A stretch of DNA of 64,000 bases from Bacillaceae bacterium OF18-1A (GTDB lineage Bacteria; Bacillota; Bacilli; Bacillales; Bacillaceae_G): NCBI GenBank assembly GCA_027694045.1, contig JAQEWB010000001.1:992001-1056000 (forward strand), read 5' to 3'. The notes under the pieces were generated by a model. The model was not told the DNA's origin. It saw nothing but the letters and a program-made list of their open reading frames with translations, and did no database searches. Positions 8,539 to 15,820 of the stretch are shown here, one piece after another. Every line of letters begins with the position of its first letter. Position 1 is the first letter of the stretch. The position numbers and the translations under genes are program-made.

Positions 8539-9786
8539 CTAATTAAACATAATAGGAAAAGTAAATATAACAACAGCTGCCCAAAGTCCGTAGATTGGCA
8601 AATACTTCGTAACAGCATCTTGAATAGCTGTCGGTCCTGATTTGTTTTGTAGAAAACGCATATAGGAAAACATAATCCAAATAAGATTTGCCCAAATCAG
8701 TATGTTTACGCCTAAAACAGCAAGTCTATTAGGTGTAATCCCGTAAGAGGAAAGTCTGAATACGATGGCTGACAATGCGACAGTGTCAATAATAAGCGCC
8801 AGAACAATTAAGGCAAAATTTATATAATCTGAAATGCTCTTTTTCTCGTCTGAGTCACTCTCAACGATAGAAAATATGGTAACAGCCAATACACCAAGGA
8901 GTATTCCGTTGAAGGCCATTAGGAAATTGCGGTCCAAGAATGGATTTTTCCCAACCCAAATTACCGTTATAAGATAGATAAACAATGTGATCAGGACGAG
9001 AGGACTAAAAATTTTAGATATGTATGGTGTAATATTTTTAGCAAGTTTAAGATTTAATGATACTAAGTATGCAGCCACTACAGCCAGAGCGGCCGCTCCA
9101 AATAATACAACATTACTAAAATAGAATTCTCCTATATCCAAGTCAACGAAGCTAAATAACTTCATGGTGAATACTGCTAGTATCATTCCGCTCACTGCCA
9201 TGCTCGCGTAGAGAAGACAATATTCTAAATTAAATTTAATATAAGCTAATCTTGTACTGCCTTTTGAATATTCATTTCCTGTAAACGCAAGTCCCAATAA
9301 GATCCATAACAATATAGGAAGATGTAAATACGCAAGGATACTGCTGTCTTTATAATTTAATGGCAACATATTAAGATACACCCCAGCAATTAGGAACAGC
9401 GCTGCAAGGAAATAAATAATACTTTTTTTCGGAGTATTATTGTAAATAAAATAAGCAGCAATAAAGGGAATTACACCAAAAACCAAGTTAATTGGAGCAA
9501 TTGCTTCTTGCTCAACAAAGTGGAAAATAATTCTAGTGCTTAGCCCAGCTAGAATAGCTAACATACCCATGAATAAGAAACCTTTTTGAAACAGCGATAT
9601 TTTTTCTTTATTTGCCGTCTCCTTAAAATGCAATCTTTCATACCAAGCACCTAGCACCTGAGAATCAGGGTTTTGGGCCCATGCTTGTGAGAATGACTTT
9701 TTAAAAGCTTTCGGGTCTTTTCTATACATTCTCTCTAGCTCATGAGGGTTATCAATATTTTCAACAATCATATTGGTAACGTCCAT
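8539..9786 (-). CDS. Unrecognised polytopic membrane protein
   Basis: I do not recognise a family. The 415 residues split into a soluble, charged N-terminal segment (~1-75, 'HELERMYRKDPKAFKKSFSQAWAQNPDSQVLGAWYERLHF') and 10-12 hydrophobic helices filling the rest. There is one short acidic loop (~'ESDSDEKKS', residue 310). The N-terminus is therefore probably cytoplasmic. No catalytic motif is visible. It lies between two terminators and looks monocistronic; a GGAGG site precedes the ATG. The reading frame is intact, and codon use looks a little richer in G and C than its neighbours by eye. It may be a DUF2157/DUF4153-like protein, but I cannot show that. Confidence 0.7.
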   Translation of the reverse strand: MDVTNMIVENIDNPHELERMYRKDPKAFKKSFSQAWAQNPDSQVLGAWYERLHFKETANKEKISLFQKGFLFMGMLAILAGLSTRIIFHFVEQEAIAPINLVFGVIPFIAAYFIYNNTPKKSIIYFLAALFLIAGVYLNMLPLNYKDSSILAYLHLPILLWILLGLAFTGNEYSKGSTRLAYIKFNLEYCLLYASMAVSGMILAVFTMKLFSFVDLDIGEFYFSNVVLFGAAALAVVAAYLVSLNLKLAKNITPYISKIFSPLVLITLFIYLITVIWVGKNPFLDRNFLMAFNGILLGVLAVTIFSIVESDSDEKKSISDYINFALIVLALIIDTVALSAIVFRLSSYGITPNRLAVLGVNILIWANLIWIMFSYMRFLQNKSGPTAIQDAVTKYLPIYGLWAAVVIFTFPIMFN

Positions 9787-10207
9787 AGTTATACCTCCTC
9801 TAATTAAAAAACAGCGTTGTTACTCTTTTCGTAAAAGTATCTCACTTATTTATTTTGATTTTAATACATTATTTATCGTTTTACAATAAATTTTTATTAA
9901 TTAGAAGAAAATACTTATTGTTCACTTTATTTCCAACAAAAATAAAGAGCATTCCTTATTCAAAGGAATGCTCTTTCACTTTTTATGAACATCTGCGTGA
10001 GCTACGTTCAGTTTCCCTCTTAATTGCTTATTTTTCCTTTATGTAAAAGAAATATCCTATACTGTGAAGAAAATAGTGCATATCCCTGCATAATATTTTC
10101 ATCAATCATTTTTTACATACATCTGTTATTTCAGCATAAATACTCTCTTCGTCAGATTAATAGATATGCAGCGTTAGCCCTATTAAAATTTTTTCACATT
10201 ACAAACA
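9787..10207. other. Intergenic region between phnE and the membrane-protein gene
   Basis: This 421 bp holds the phnE-side terminator (9944-9976) and, presumably, the promoter of the membrane protein. Two short open frames on the plus strand have no ribosome site and run across the hairpin. I see nothing else. Confidence 0.5.
9944..9976. terminator. Terminator downstream of the phn operon
   Basis: A 14-bp stem AAAGAGCATTCCTT / AAGGAATGCTCTTT with a TTTATTTTTG tail on the minus strand lies ~230 nt past the phnE stop. Confidence 0.75.
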
Positions 10208-11008
10208 TCAAATAATTCGGCTCCGAATAATTGCACATACTCTGTCCATTATGACAACTGTAAGTAGTATAAGAATAATAATGGTCGCTGTTTCTTCGTA
10301 TTTAAATAACCTCTGTGTAGATAATAAATCAAAACCAATTCCTCCAGCACCTACAAGTCCTAAAACAGTTGCTGCACGTACGTTAATTTCCCATCGATAT
10401 AAACTTACTCCAATAAACTCAGGTAAAATTTGTGGCCATACAGCAAAGCGTAAAATTTGCATCTTATTCGCACCAGCTGCTTGCAAGGCTTCAATTTCTC
10501 CTTTACTAATATTTTCAATAGCTTCAGCATAAAACTTTCCAAGCATTCCTGCCGAATGTATGGCCATTGCCATTACGCCTGCGAAAGGACCTAATCCAAC
10601 TGCCGCTACAAACACAAGCGCAACAATTAATTCTGGTATTGAGCGAATAACATTTAAAATAAATCTGCTAGTTTGATAAATAAGTGGATGCGGACTCATG
10701 TTTTCTGCCGCTCCTACTCCTAAAGGTACTGAAAGAATAATCGCAATTAAGGTTCCTGTAATAGACATTTGTATTGTAATAAGCATCGAAGAAAAATATT
10801 GCTCGAAATTAGCTAAACTTGGTGGAAACATAGATGAAATTATGTTCCACATATTCGGGAGTCCCTCCATTAATTCAACTGCATTAAACTTTACCCCTAC
10901 CGCACTCCAATAAATAACGACCATAAACAGTAAAGTATACATTAGGATTTTTATATTACTTTTAAATATTTTTCCGATAGTTGTTCTTTTCTTATCAATA
11001 GCTTGCAA
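10208..11008 (-). CDS. phnE: Phosphonate ABC transporter permease PhnE
   Basis: A 266-residue inner-membrane permease with about six helices and the binding-protein-dependent transport signature near residue 175 ('EALQAAGANKMQILRFAVWPQILPEFIG', the EAA loop that docks on PhnC). It follows with 'GLVGAGGIGFDLL', typical of PhnE/PtxC. The predicted start is TTG with GGAGGGG 6 nt upstream. It overlaps phnC by 14 bp, so translation is probably coupled. It is the only permease in the locus, as in PhnE homodimers. It completes a PhnDCE importer for organophosphonates. Confidence 0.92.
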   Translation of the reverse strand: MQAIDKKRTTIGKIFKSNIKILMYTLLFMVVIYWSAVGVKFNAVELMEGLPNMWNIISSMFPPSLANFEQYFSSMLITIQMSITGTLIAIILSVPLGVGAAENMSPHPLIYQTSRFILNVIRSIPELIVALVFVAAVGLGPFAGVMAMAIHSAGMLGKFYAEAIENISKGEIEALQAAGANKMQILRFAVWPQILPEFIGVSLYRWEINVRAATVLGLVGAGGIGFDLLSTQRLFKYEETATIIILILLTVVIMDRVCAIIRSRII

Positions 11009-11777
11009 TTAATTCCCCTCCCTTCCTTTCTGATACTATACTGTTTTCGTTTTGATCATATAATTTGTACAACTGATCTACCGAAATTAATCGAGATGTA
11101 GCGTCAACTTTTATCACACCATGGTTTAACCCAATAATTCGCTGTGCATATTCTTTTGCCAACTCTACATGATGTAATGTCATAACAAGGGTAAGATTTT
11201 CTTCTTCTTTTAAAAGTTGTAGCAAATTCAAAATCGAGTGAGCTGTTTTCGGATCTAGACTTGCTACAGGTTCATCAGCCAGAAGAATAGTCGGTTGTTG
11301 AATAAGTGAGCGCGCGATTGCTACCCTTTGCCTTTGTCCACCACTTAGTTGATCAACCCTTTTATCTTTATATTCGTATATACCAACTTTATTCAAGTAG
11401 TATTTAGCTAATTCATGATCTTCTTTACTAAATATTTTTAGAAAAGACTTTACTGTTGAAGTATGTGCAAGTCTGCCACAAAGCGCATTATCAAGAACAG
11501 TCATTCGATTTACTAAGTTGAAATTTTGAAAGATAAAACCAATATTTTTACGGAATTCTTGTAATGATTTTGGTTTTGTGGGAATCGATTGTCCATTAAT
11601 AGTCAATACTCCTGACGTCGGTCGCTCAAAACCATTTAAGCACCTCAGTAAAGTAGATTTCCCTGCACCACTAGGACCTAACAACGCTATCATTTCACCG
11701 TTAGAAATAGTTAGATTGATATCCTTTAATACGGTTTCATTGTTGAAGCTCTTTTTTAAGGATTGAATGTTAATCAC
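10995..11777 (-). CDS. phnC: Phosphonate ABC transporter ATP-binding protein PhnC
   Basis: This is a 260-residue ATPase with Walker A GPSGAGKST (~residue 34), Q-loop 'GFIFQNFNLVNRMTVLDNALCG' typical of PhnC, signature LSGGQRQRVAIARS (~144) and Walker B ILLADEPVASLD, followed by the H-loop His. It powers phosphonate import through PhnE. The start is GTG with GGAGGA 9 nt upstream. It lies 26 bp after phnD and overlaps phnE. Confidence 0.94.
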   Translation of the reverse strand: MINIQSLKKSFNNETVLKDINLTISNGEMIALLGPSGAGKSTLLRCLNGFERPTSGVLTINGQSIPTKPKSLQEFRKNIGFIFQNFNLVNRMTVLDNALCGRLAHTSTVKSFLKIFSKEDHELAKYYLNKVGIYEYKDKRVDQLSGGQRQRVAIARSLIQQPTILLADEPVASLDPKTAHSILNLLQLLKEEENLTLVMTLHHVELAKEYAQRIIGLNHGVIKVDATSRLISVDQLYKLYDQNENSIVSERKGGELIASY

Positions 11778-11803
11778 TCGTCTGTTCCTCCTAGATTCAT
11801 CTA

Positions 11804-12691
11804 TTATTCTATTTTATTTAAATCGAGGTTTAATAACTTCGCTAATTTACGCAACCCGTCAAACTCCTTATCTTCTACACTCGTAAATCCTTTAGCTTCC
11901 TTAAAAGATTTTAAAATTTCCGGAGCATTTTTATCCATCTCGATGAATGCTTTTCTTAATTTCTCAATCGTTTGTGGATCTAGATCACTACGTGCTGCAA
12001 TAGGTTGTGTAGGAATTTTTTCAGATTCACCTATACTAGCTGTATTCTTTGTCATCCCTTTTTGTTTCATATCTCCATATATATTAACCGCCACAAAAGC
12101 TGCATCCACTTTTTTATTTTCTACTGCAAGTACAGATGCATCATGTCCACCACTATAAATAACTTCTTTTAAATCTTTCTCCGGATCAATTCCATTATCC
12201 AATAACCATTTTCTTGGTACTAAGTTTCCCGAAGAAGATGCTGGATCGACAAAAGCAACAGTTTTCCCTTTTAAATCTTTAATAGATTTAATGCTAGAAT
12301 CATTTTGAGCAATAAGTAAGCTTGTATAGAACTTATCTCCAGTTTTTTTACTGATTTCAGCCACTAATGGCTCTACTTTTGTTTGATCTGCTGCTAAAAC
12401 ATAAGAGAACGCTCCTAAACGAGCAATATCAATTTTATCGTTTTTCATTGCCTCAATAACTGCTGTGTAATCATTAGCTAAAAACAATTCAACATTCATA
12501 CCTGTTTCTTTCTTTAAATATTCCGCTACAGGTTTATACATCGCAGAAACATCCGCATTGTCATCTGTTGGAATAACCCCCAACTTGATTGTTTTTTGCT
12601 TCTCTGTACTAGCTTCCTTATTTTGACTACAAGCAACAACACTTAACGAAAATACCACAGCTAATATTGTAACGAGTATTTTTTTTATCAT
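11804..12691 (-). CDS. phnD: Phosphonate-binding lipoprotein PhnD
   Basis: This 295-residue solute-binding protein has a lipoprotein signal (lipobox SVVAC, Cys21), so it is anchored outside the membrane. The core shows the PhnD/phosphonate-binding family pattern: 'KLGVIPTDDNADVSAMYKPVAEYLKKETGMNVELF' and 'GKTVAFVDPASSSGNLVPRKWLL', the 'DPASSSG' loop contacting the phosphonate group. Its ATG overlaps the stop of the upstream dehydrogenase gene by 4 bp (ATGA), tying import to catabolism in one transcript. The ligand is not predictable from sequence. Confidence 0.92.
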   Translation of the reverse strand: MIKKILVTILAVVFSLSVVACSQNKEASTEKQKTIKLGVIPTDDNADVSAMYKPVAEYLKKETGMNVELFLANDYTAVIEAMKNDKIDIARLGAFSYVLAADQTKVEPLVAEISKKTGDKFYTSLLIAQNDSSIKSIKDLKGKTVAFVDPASSSGNLVPRKWLLDNGIDPEKDLKEVIYSGGHDASVLAVENKKVDAAFVAVNIYGDMKQKGMTKNTASIGESEKIPTQPIAARSDLDPQTIEKLRKAFIEMDKNAPEILKSFKEAKGFTSVEDKEFDGLRKLAKLLNLDLNKIE

Positions 12692-13845
12692 TTCATTTCC
12701 CTTCCCTTACTATTAAATATAGACATAAGAACGCTTACAACATCTTCCTTTGTTAATTTGATTGGATTATTATCCATTCGCCCTTTCGTAAAGGCACTTT
12801 CAGCTATAGATTCAATAATTTTAGGGTTAACATTGACATCTTTAAGACTGCTTGTAAAACCAGAACACTCATAAATACGCTCAATAAATTGCTGAACTTC
12901 TCTACATTGATTTACACCAAACGCTTCAAATAATTGGTCTTTCTCTATAATTGTTTCAAGATTTAATTCCATTATTTTAGCTAACGTTAAACTTGCCGCT
13001 ATACCATGATCTATTCCGAGATTCAAGGTAAGAGGATAGGATATAGAGTGGCAAGCCGTCGTCCGCGTGTTACTAAAAGCTAGCCCAGCATATAAACTTC
13101 CTAAAGCAATTTCATTTCTCGCTTTCATATCCTCAGGCTGATCTAATACTTTCTCTAAACTACCCACAATACGTTTGATTGCTTCTAACGAATATACTCT
13201 TGATAGTTCATTAGAACTTTTAGACCAATACGCTTCTGTGGCGTGACATAAAGCATCGAGCGCTGTTGAAGCTGTTATTTTTTTAGGTAATGATGCTGTA
13301 AGTGTTGGATCGATAATAGCGGTATATGCATACAACTTTTCACTGTCAATCGATAACTTCACGCCCCTATCTCGGTCCCAAATAGTAGCCCAGCAAGTAA
13401 CTTCAGATCCTGTACCTGATGTGGTTGGTACTCCAATCCATGGAACGATATTTGGATTCTCTCCATAACTTTTCTGCTCAATCACCGAACGAAGTGTATG
13501 ACTAGAATCAATCTCTATATTCTTTAATGCAGATAAAGACTTTGAAAGATCTAGAATCGTCCCTCCTCCAACACCGATAATGCACTGGAAATCAAAGTTT
13601 TTAATTTCTGAGTAATAATAAAATAAATCTTCAATATCTGGATTAGAAATCTCTACTTCGATATGTTTAACGTTATATTTCTCAAGACACCTTACTAGCG
13701 TATAAGCAGATAGTGAATCCATGAAATCTCCACCACGAGTAAGAAACACAAGATTTTTCAATTGAGAATCAACATTTTTCAGCACACGTTCAATTACATC
13801 AATATGATCTATTACTACTTTTACTGGATTATAGAAGCTTCCCAC
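12688..13845 (-). CDS. Iron-containing alcohol dehydrogenase of a phosphonate locus
   Basis: A 385-residue group III (Fe-dependent) alcohol dehydrogenase. The NAD(P) fold has 'GVGGGTILDLSKSL' (~residue 90). 'GVPTTSGTGSEVTCWATI' follows near 140. The metal ligands are the Asp and His residues of 'DALCHATEAYWSK' and 'CHSISYPLTLNLGIDHG'. The family includes phosphonoacetaldehyde reductases and a phn-linked Fe-ADH subgroup. Its start codon (GTG) lies inside the phnX gene (25-bp overlap), and its stop overlaps phnD. It may interconvert phosphonoacetaldehyde and 2-hydroxyethylphosphonate, or reduce the acetaldehyde that PhnX releases; the sequence does not decide. Confidence 0.85.
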   Translation of the reverse strand: MGSFYNPVKVVIDHIDVIERVLKNVDSQLKNLVFLTRGGDFMDSLSAYTLVRCLEKYNVKHIEVEISNPDIEDLFYYYSEIKNFDFQCIIGVGGGTILDLSKSLSALKNIEIDSSHTLRSVIEQKSYGENPNIVPWIGVPTTSGTGSEVTCWATIWDRDRGVKLSIDSEKLYAYTAIIDPTLTASLPKKITASTALDALCHATEAYWSKSSNELSRVYSLEAIKRIVGSLEKVLDQPEDMKARNEIALGSLYAGLAFSNTRTTACHSISYPLTLNLGIDHGIAASLTLAKIMELNLETIIEKDQLFEAFGVNQCREVQQFIERIYECSGFTSSLKDVNVNPKIIESIAESAFTKGRMDNNPIKLTKEDVVSVLMSIFNSKGREMK

Positions 13846-14684
13846 TGTTCCGGCCTCTTTCTTCTTTTATATTCGTGAGGACAAATACCTTGTTGTAATA
13901 AACCATTTATTTCTTCAATTAATTTAGGCAACTCCTTAATCGAATTCACTACAAAATGAGCACCCTCGCGATAAAATTTCATCCTAGCTACTTCCATGCT
14001 TATTAAAAGATCTGCTTGATTCATTTGCCTAGTTTCTGCTTCACTAAAACCATGTAGACTACTACCTAAAATTACGCCCACACTCCACATTCCTGCTTGT
14101 ATTCCTTCTTTTATATCAGATACTGTGTCACCTACTTTAATCATTTTTTGCATCCCATTAATATCTAACTGAATTGCATTTTCATAACACATATAAGGAA
14201 ATGGACGTCCTTTCCCTACTTTCTCTGATGTAATTCTAATATCTGGTTTATAACCATGTTTTTCTGCTTCTTCAGCTACAATATCTAACATTTCTTTCGT
14301 ATAACCACTTGTAGATCCTATCTTAATCTCCATATTACGTAGCGTATCTACTACATCAATTATTCCTTCTATTGGCCTTGCAAACTCCCTAAGTGTAGAA
14401 AATAAAATGGGTTCGAACCTCATATATAGTTCATCTATATCTCCTTTATCTGGATATGTATCATATTTTGCTTTCCATTGCTTTTTTACGCTATCTAGTT
14501 GGCATAGTTCATAAATATGATCCCACTTATCCATCCCCATTGGTCCTCTAACTTCTTCAGAAGTGACGACTATACCCTTTTCTTTAAAAATTTCAACAAA
14601 CACATTCATTGGTGCCAAACACCCATAATCTACAGTTGTTCCGGCCCAGTCAAATACTACCGCTTCAATTTTCTCGTTCAACAT
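13821..14684 (-). CDS. phnX: Phosphonoacetaldehyde hydrolase (phosphonatase), PhnX
   Basis: A HAD-superfamily enzyme that cleaves the C-P bond of phosphonoacetaldehyde to acetaldehyde and phosphate. Counting from the ATG at 14684 (287 residues), the nucleophile is Asp12 in 'VFDWAGTTVDYG' and the Schiff-base Lys is Lys53 in 'PMGMDKWDH', the same numbers as the characterised B. cereus enzyme. 'STSGYTKEMLD', 'KGRPFPYMCYENAI' and 'IKVGDTVSDIKEGIQAGMWSVGVI' complete the motif set. A GTG at 14690 also starts the frame but overlaps the AGAGGGTGA ribosome site. The protein is ~20-25 residues longer than usual at its basic C-terminus, where it overlaps the dehydrogenase. No phnW is next to it. Confidence 0.92.
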   Translation of the reverse strand: MLNEKIEAVVFDWAGTTVDYGCLAPMNVFVEIFKEKGIVVTSEEVRGPMGMDKWDHIYELCQLDSVKKQWKAKYDTYPDKGDIDELYMRFEPILFSTLREFARPIEGIIDVVDTLRNMEIKIGSTSGYTKEMLDIVAEEAEKHGYKPDIRITSEKVGKGRPFPYMCYENAIQLDINGMQKMIKVGDTVSDIKEGIQAGMWSVGVILGSSLHGFSEAETRQMNQADLLISMEVARMKFYREGAHFVVNSIKELPKLIEEINGLLQQGICPHEYKRRKRPEQWEASIIQ

Positions 14685-14721
14685 CTTCACCCTCTTTTTT
14701 ATTTTCTTGCTCCTTAATGCG

Positions 14722-14750
14722 ATATTATGCGTTTTTTTGCTGTTTTACAA
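14722..14750 (-). promoter_or_regulatory. Predicted phnX promoter
   Basis: On the minus strand TTGTAA (14750-14745), a 17-nt spacer and TAATAT (14727-14722) lie ~35 nt ahead of the phnX start. The -35 overlaps one copy of the 16-bp repeat at 14735-14750. Confidence 0.6.
14735..14750 (+). repeat. Candidate operator, copy 1 (phnX side)
   Basis: TTTTGCTGTTTTACAA matches TTTTGCTTTTTTACAA at 14839-14854 at 15 of 16 bases. It overlaps the predicted phnX -35, a natural place for repression by the divergent DeoR-type regulator. The binding protein is inferred. Confidence 0.5.
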
Positions 14751-14828
14751 TTACTTTTACACTTTATTTAAATAACCTTTACATTTTTACATAAGAAACA
14801 TGGAACCTTCACTTTACAAAACATTCAC

Positions 14829-14854
14829 TTTTGCTTTATTTTGCTTTTTTACAA
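14829..14854 (+). repeat. Candidate operator, copy 2 (regulator side)
   Basis: Contains two in-phase TTTTGCTTT units 10 bp apart (14829-14837 and 14839-14847); the second extends into the 16-bp repeat shared with 14735-14750. It overlaps a weak TTGCTT / TTATTT promoter for the regulator gene, suggesting autoregulation. Confidence 0.5.
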
Positions 14855-14921
14855 GAAATGTTATTATTTAATGTAAAGCTTATTATTTTAATCAAATTAT
14901 TATAAATCGGAGGACAAAACC

Positions 14922-15695
14922 TTGTTACAAGAACACCGACATCAAAAAATCGAATCTTTTTTAAAACAACAAAAATCTGTAAAAGCTACTGAACTAACAT
15001 CATTATTAAATGTCTCTATAGATACTGTTCGCAGGGATTTAGAAGTACTTGAAAAAAAAGGGACTATAAAGAGAGTTCATGGAGGAGCTATTTTAAAACA
15101 AAATAATAATAACGTTCTAAATAAACTTTTTAACGAAAGAGAAATTAACAATTTAGAAAAGAAACGTGAAGTTGCTACAGCAGCAGTAGAATTAATTGAA
15201 GAAGGACAAGCAATTGCACTAAACGGCGGGACGACTACCATTGAACTAGCAAAAGTATTAGCTGAAAAGTTTCAAAGATTAACGATTATTACAAATGACA
15301 TTCGAATATTGAGCATCCTTGGATCAAACAAAAATTTCCAAGTTATCCTTGCTGGTGGTTTTTTCAATCCCGAAGAATACACGCTATACGGAAAACAATG
15401 TGAAGAAATCCTCTCAGCTTTTAATATTGATATCGCATTTATTACCGTAAATGGATTATCACTTGAAAATGGTCTAACTGATTTTAGGATTCATGAAGTA
15501 GAGGTCATCAAATCCATTCTCTCGCGAACAAAACATAAAGTTGTAATAGCAGATTCATCGAAGTTTGAAACTTCATCTTATATTAATATTTGTCCCTTAA
15601 AAGAAATTGATCTTTTCGTTACAGACGGTTCCATCCCCTCAACAATAGTAGAAAAGTATAGTGAGAATAATATACGTATTCTTTCTCCCAACTAA
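14922..15695 (+). CDS. DeoR/GlpR-family transcriptional regulator of the phn locus
   Basis: A 257-residue regulator. The N-terminal winged helix-turn-helix (~residues 5-57) has 'RHQKIESFLKQQKSVKATELTSLLNVSIDTVRRDLEVLEKKGTIKRVHGGA', a textbook DeoR-type domain. The C-terminal DeoR sensor (~75-235) is a phosphosugar-isomerase-like fold with 'ALNGGTTTIELAKVLAEKF' and 'VIADSSKFE'. These sensors bind small phosphorylated metabolites. It is divergent from phnX with 237 bp between them, so it most likely controls the phn operon. The start codon is TTG, with GGAGGACAAAACC upstream. The ligand may be a phosphonate intermediate; that is inference. Confidence 0.88.
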   Translation: MLQEHRHQKIESFLKQQKSVKATELTSLLNVSIDTVRRDLEVLEKKGTIKRVHGGAILKQNNNNVLNKLFNEREINNLEKKREVATAAVELIEEGQAIALNGGTTTIELAKVLAEKFQRLTIITNDIRILSILGSNKNFQVILAGGFFNPEEYTLYGKQCEEILSAFNIDIAFITVNGLSLENGLTDFRIHEVEVIKSILSRTKHKVVIADSSKFETSSYINICPLKEIDLFVTDGSIPSTIVEKYSENNIRILSPN

Positions 15696-15738
15696 ATCGA
15701 GTGAGAAAGATAGTTCTATCAATCATTTTTACATATAA

Positions 15739-15770
15739 AAGAAGCATGACGAAAAATCGTCATGCTTCTT
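15739..15770. terminator. Bidirectional terminator between the regulator and topB
   Basis: AAGAAGCATGACGA / TCGTCATGCTTCTT, a 14-bp perfect stem, lies between convergent genes. Confidence 0.85.
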
Positions 15771-15820
15771 GGTGATTCAACCTAATTAAATTATATTAAC
15801 TGCTTTAGACCTTGCCATCA

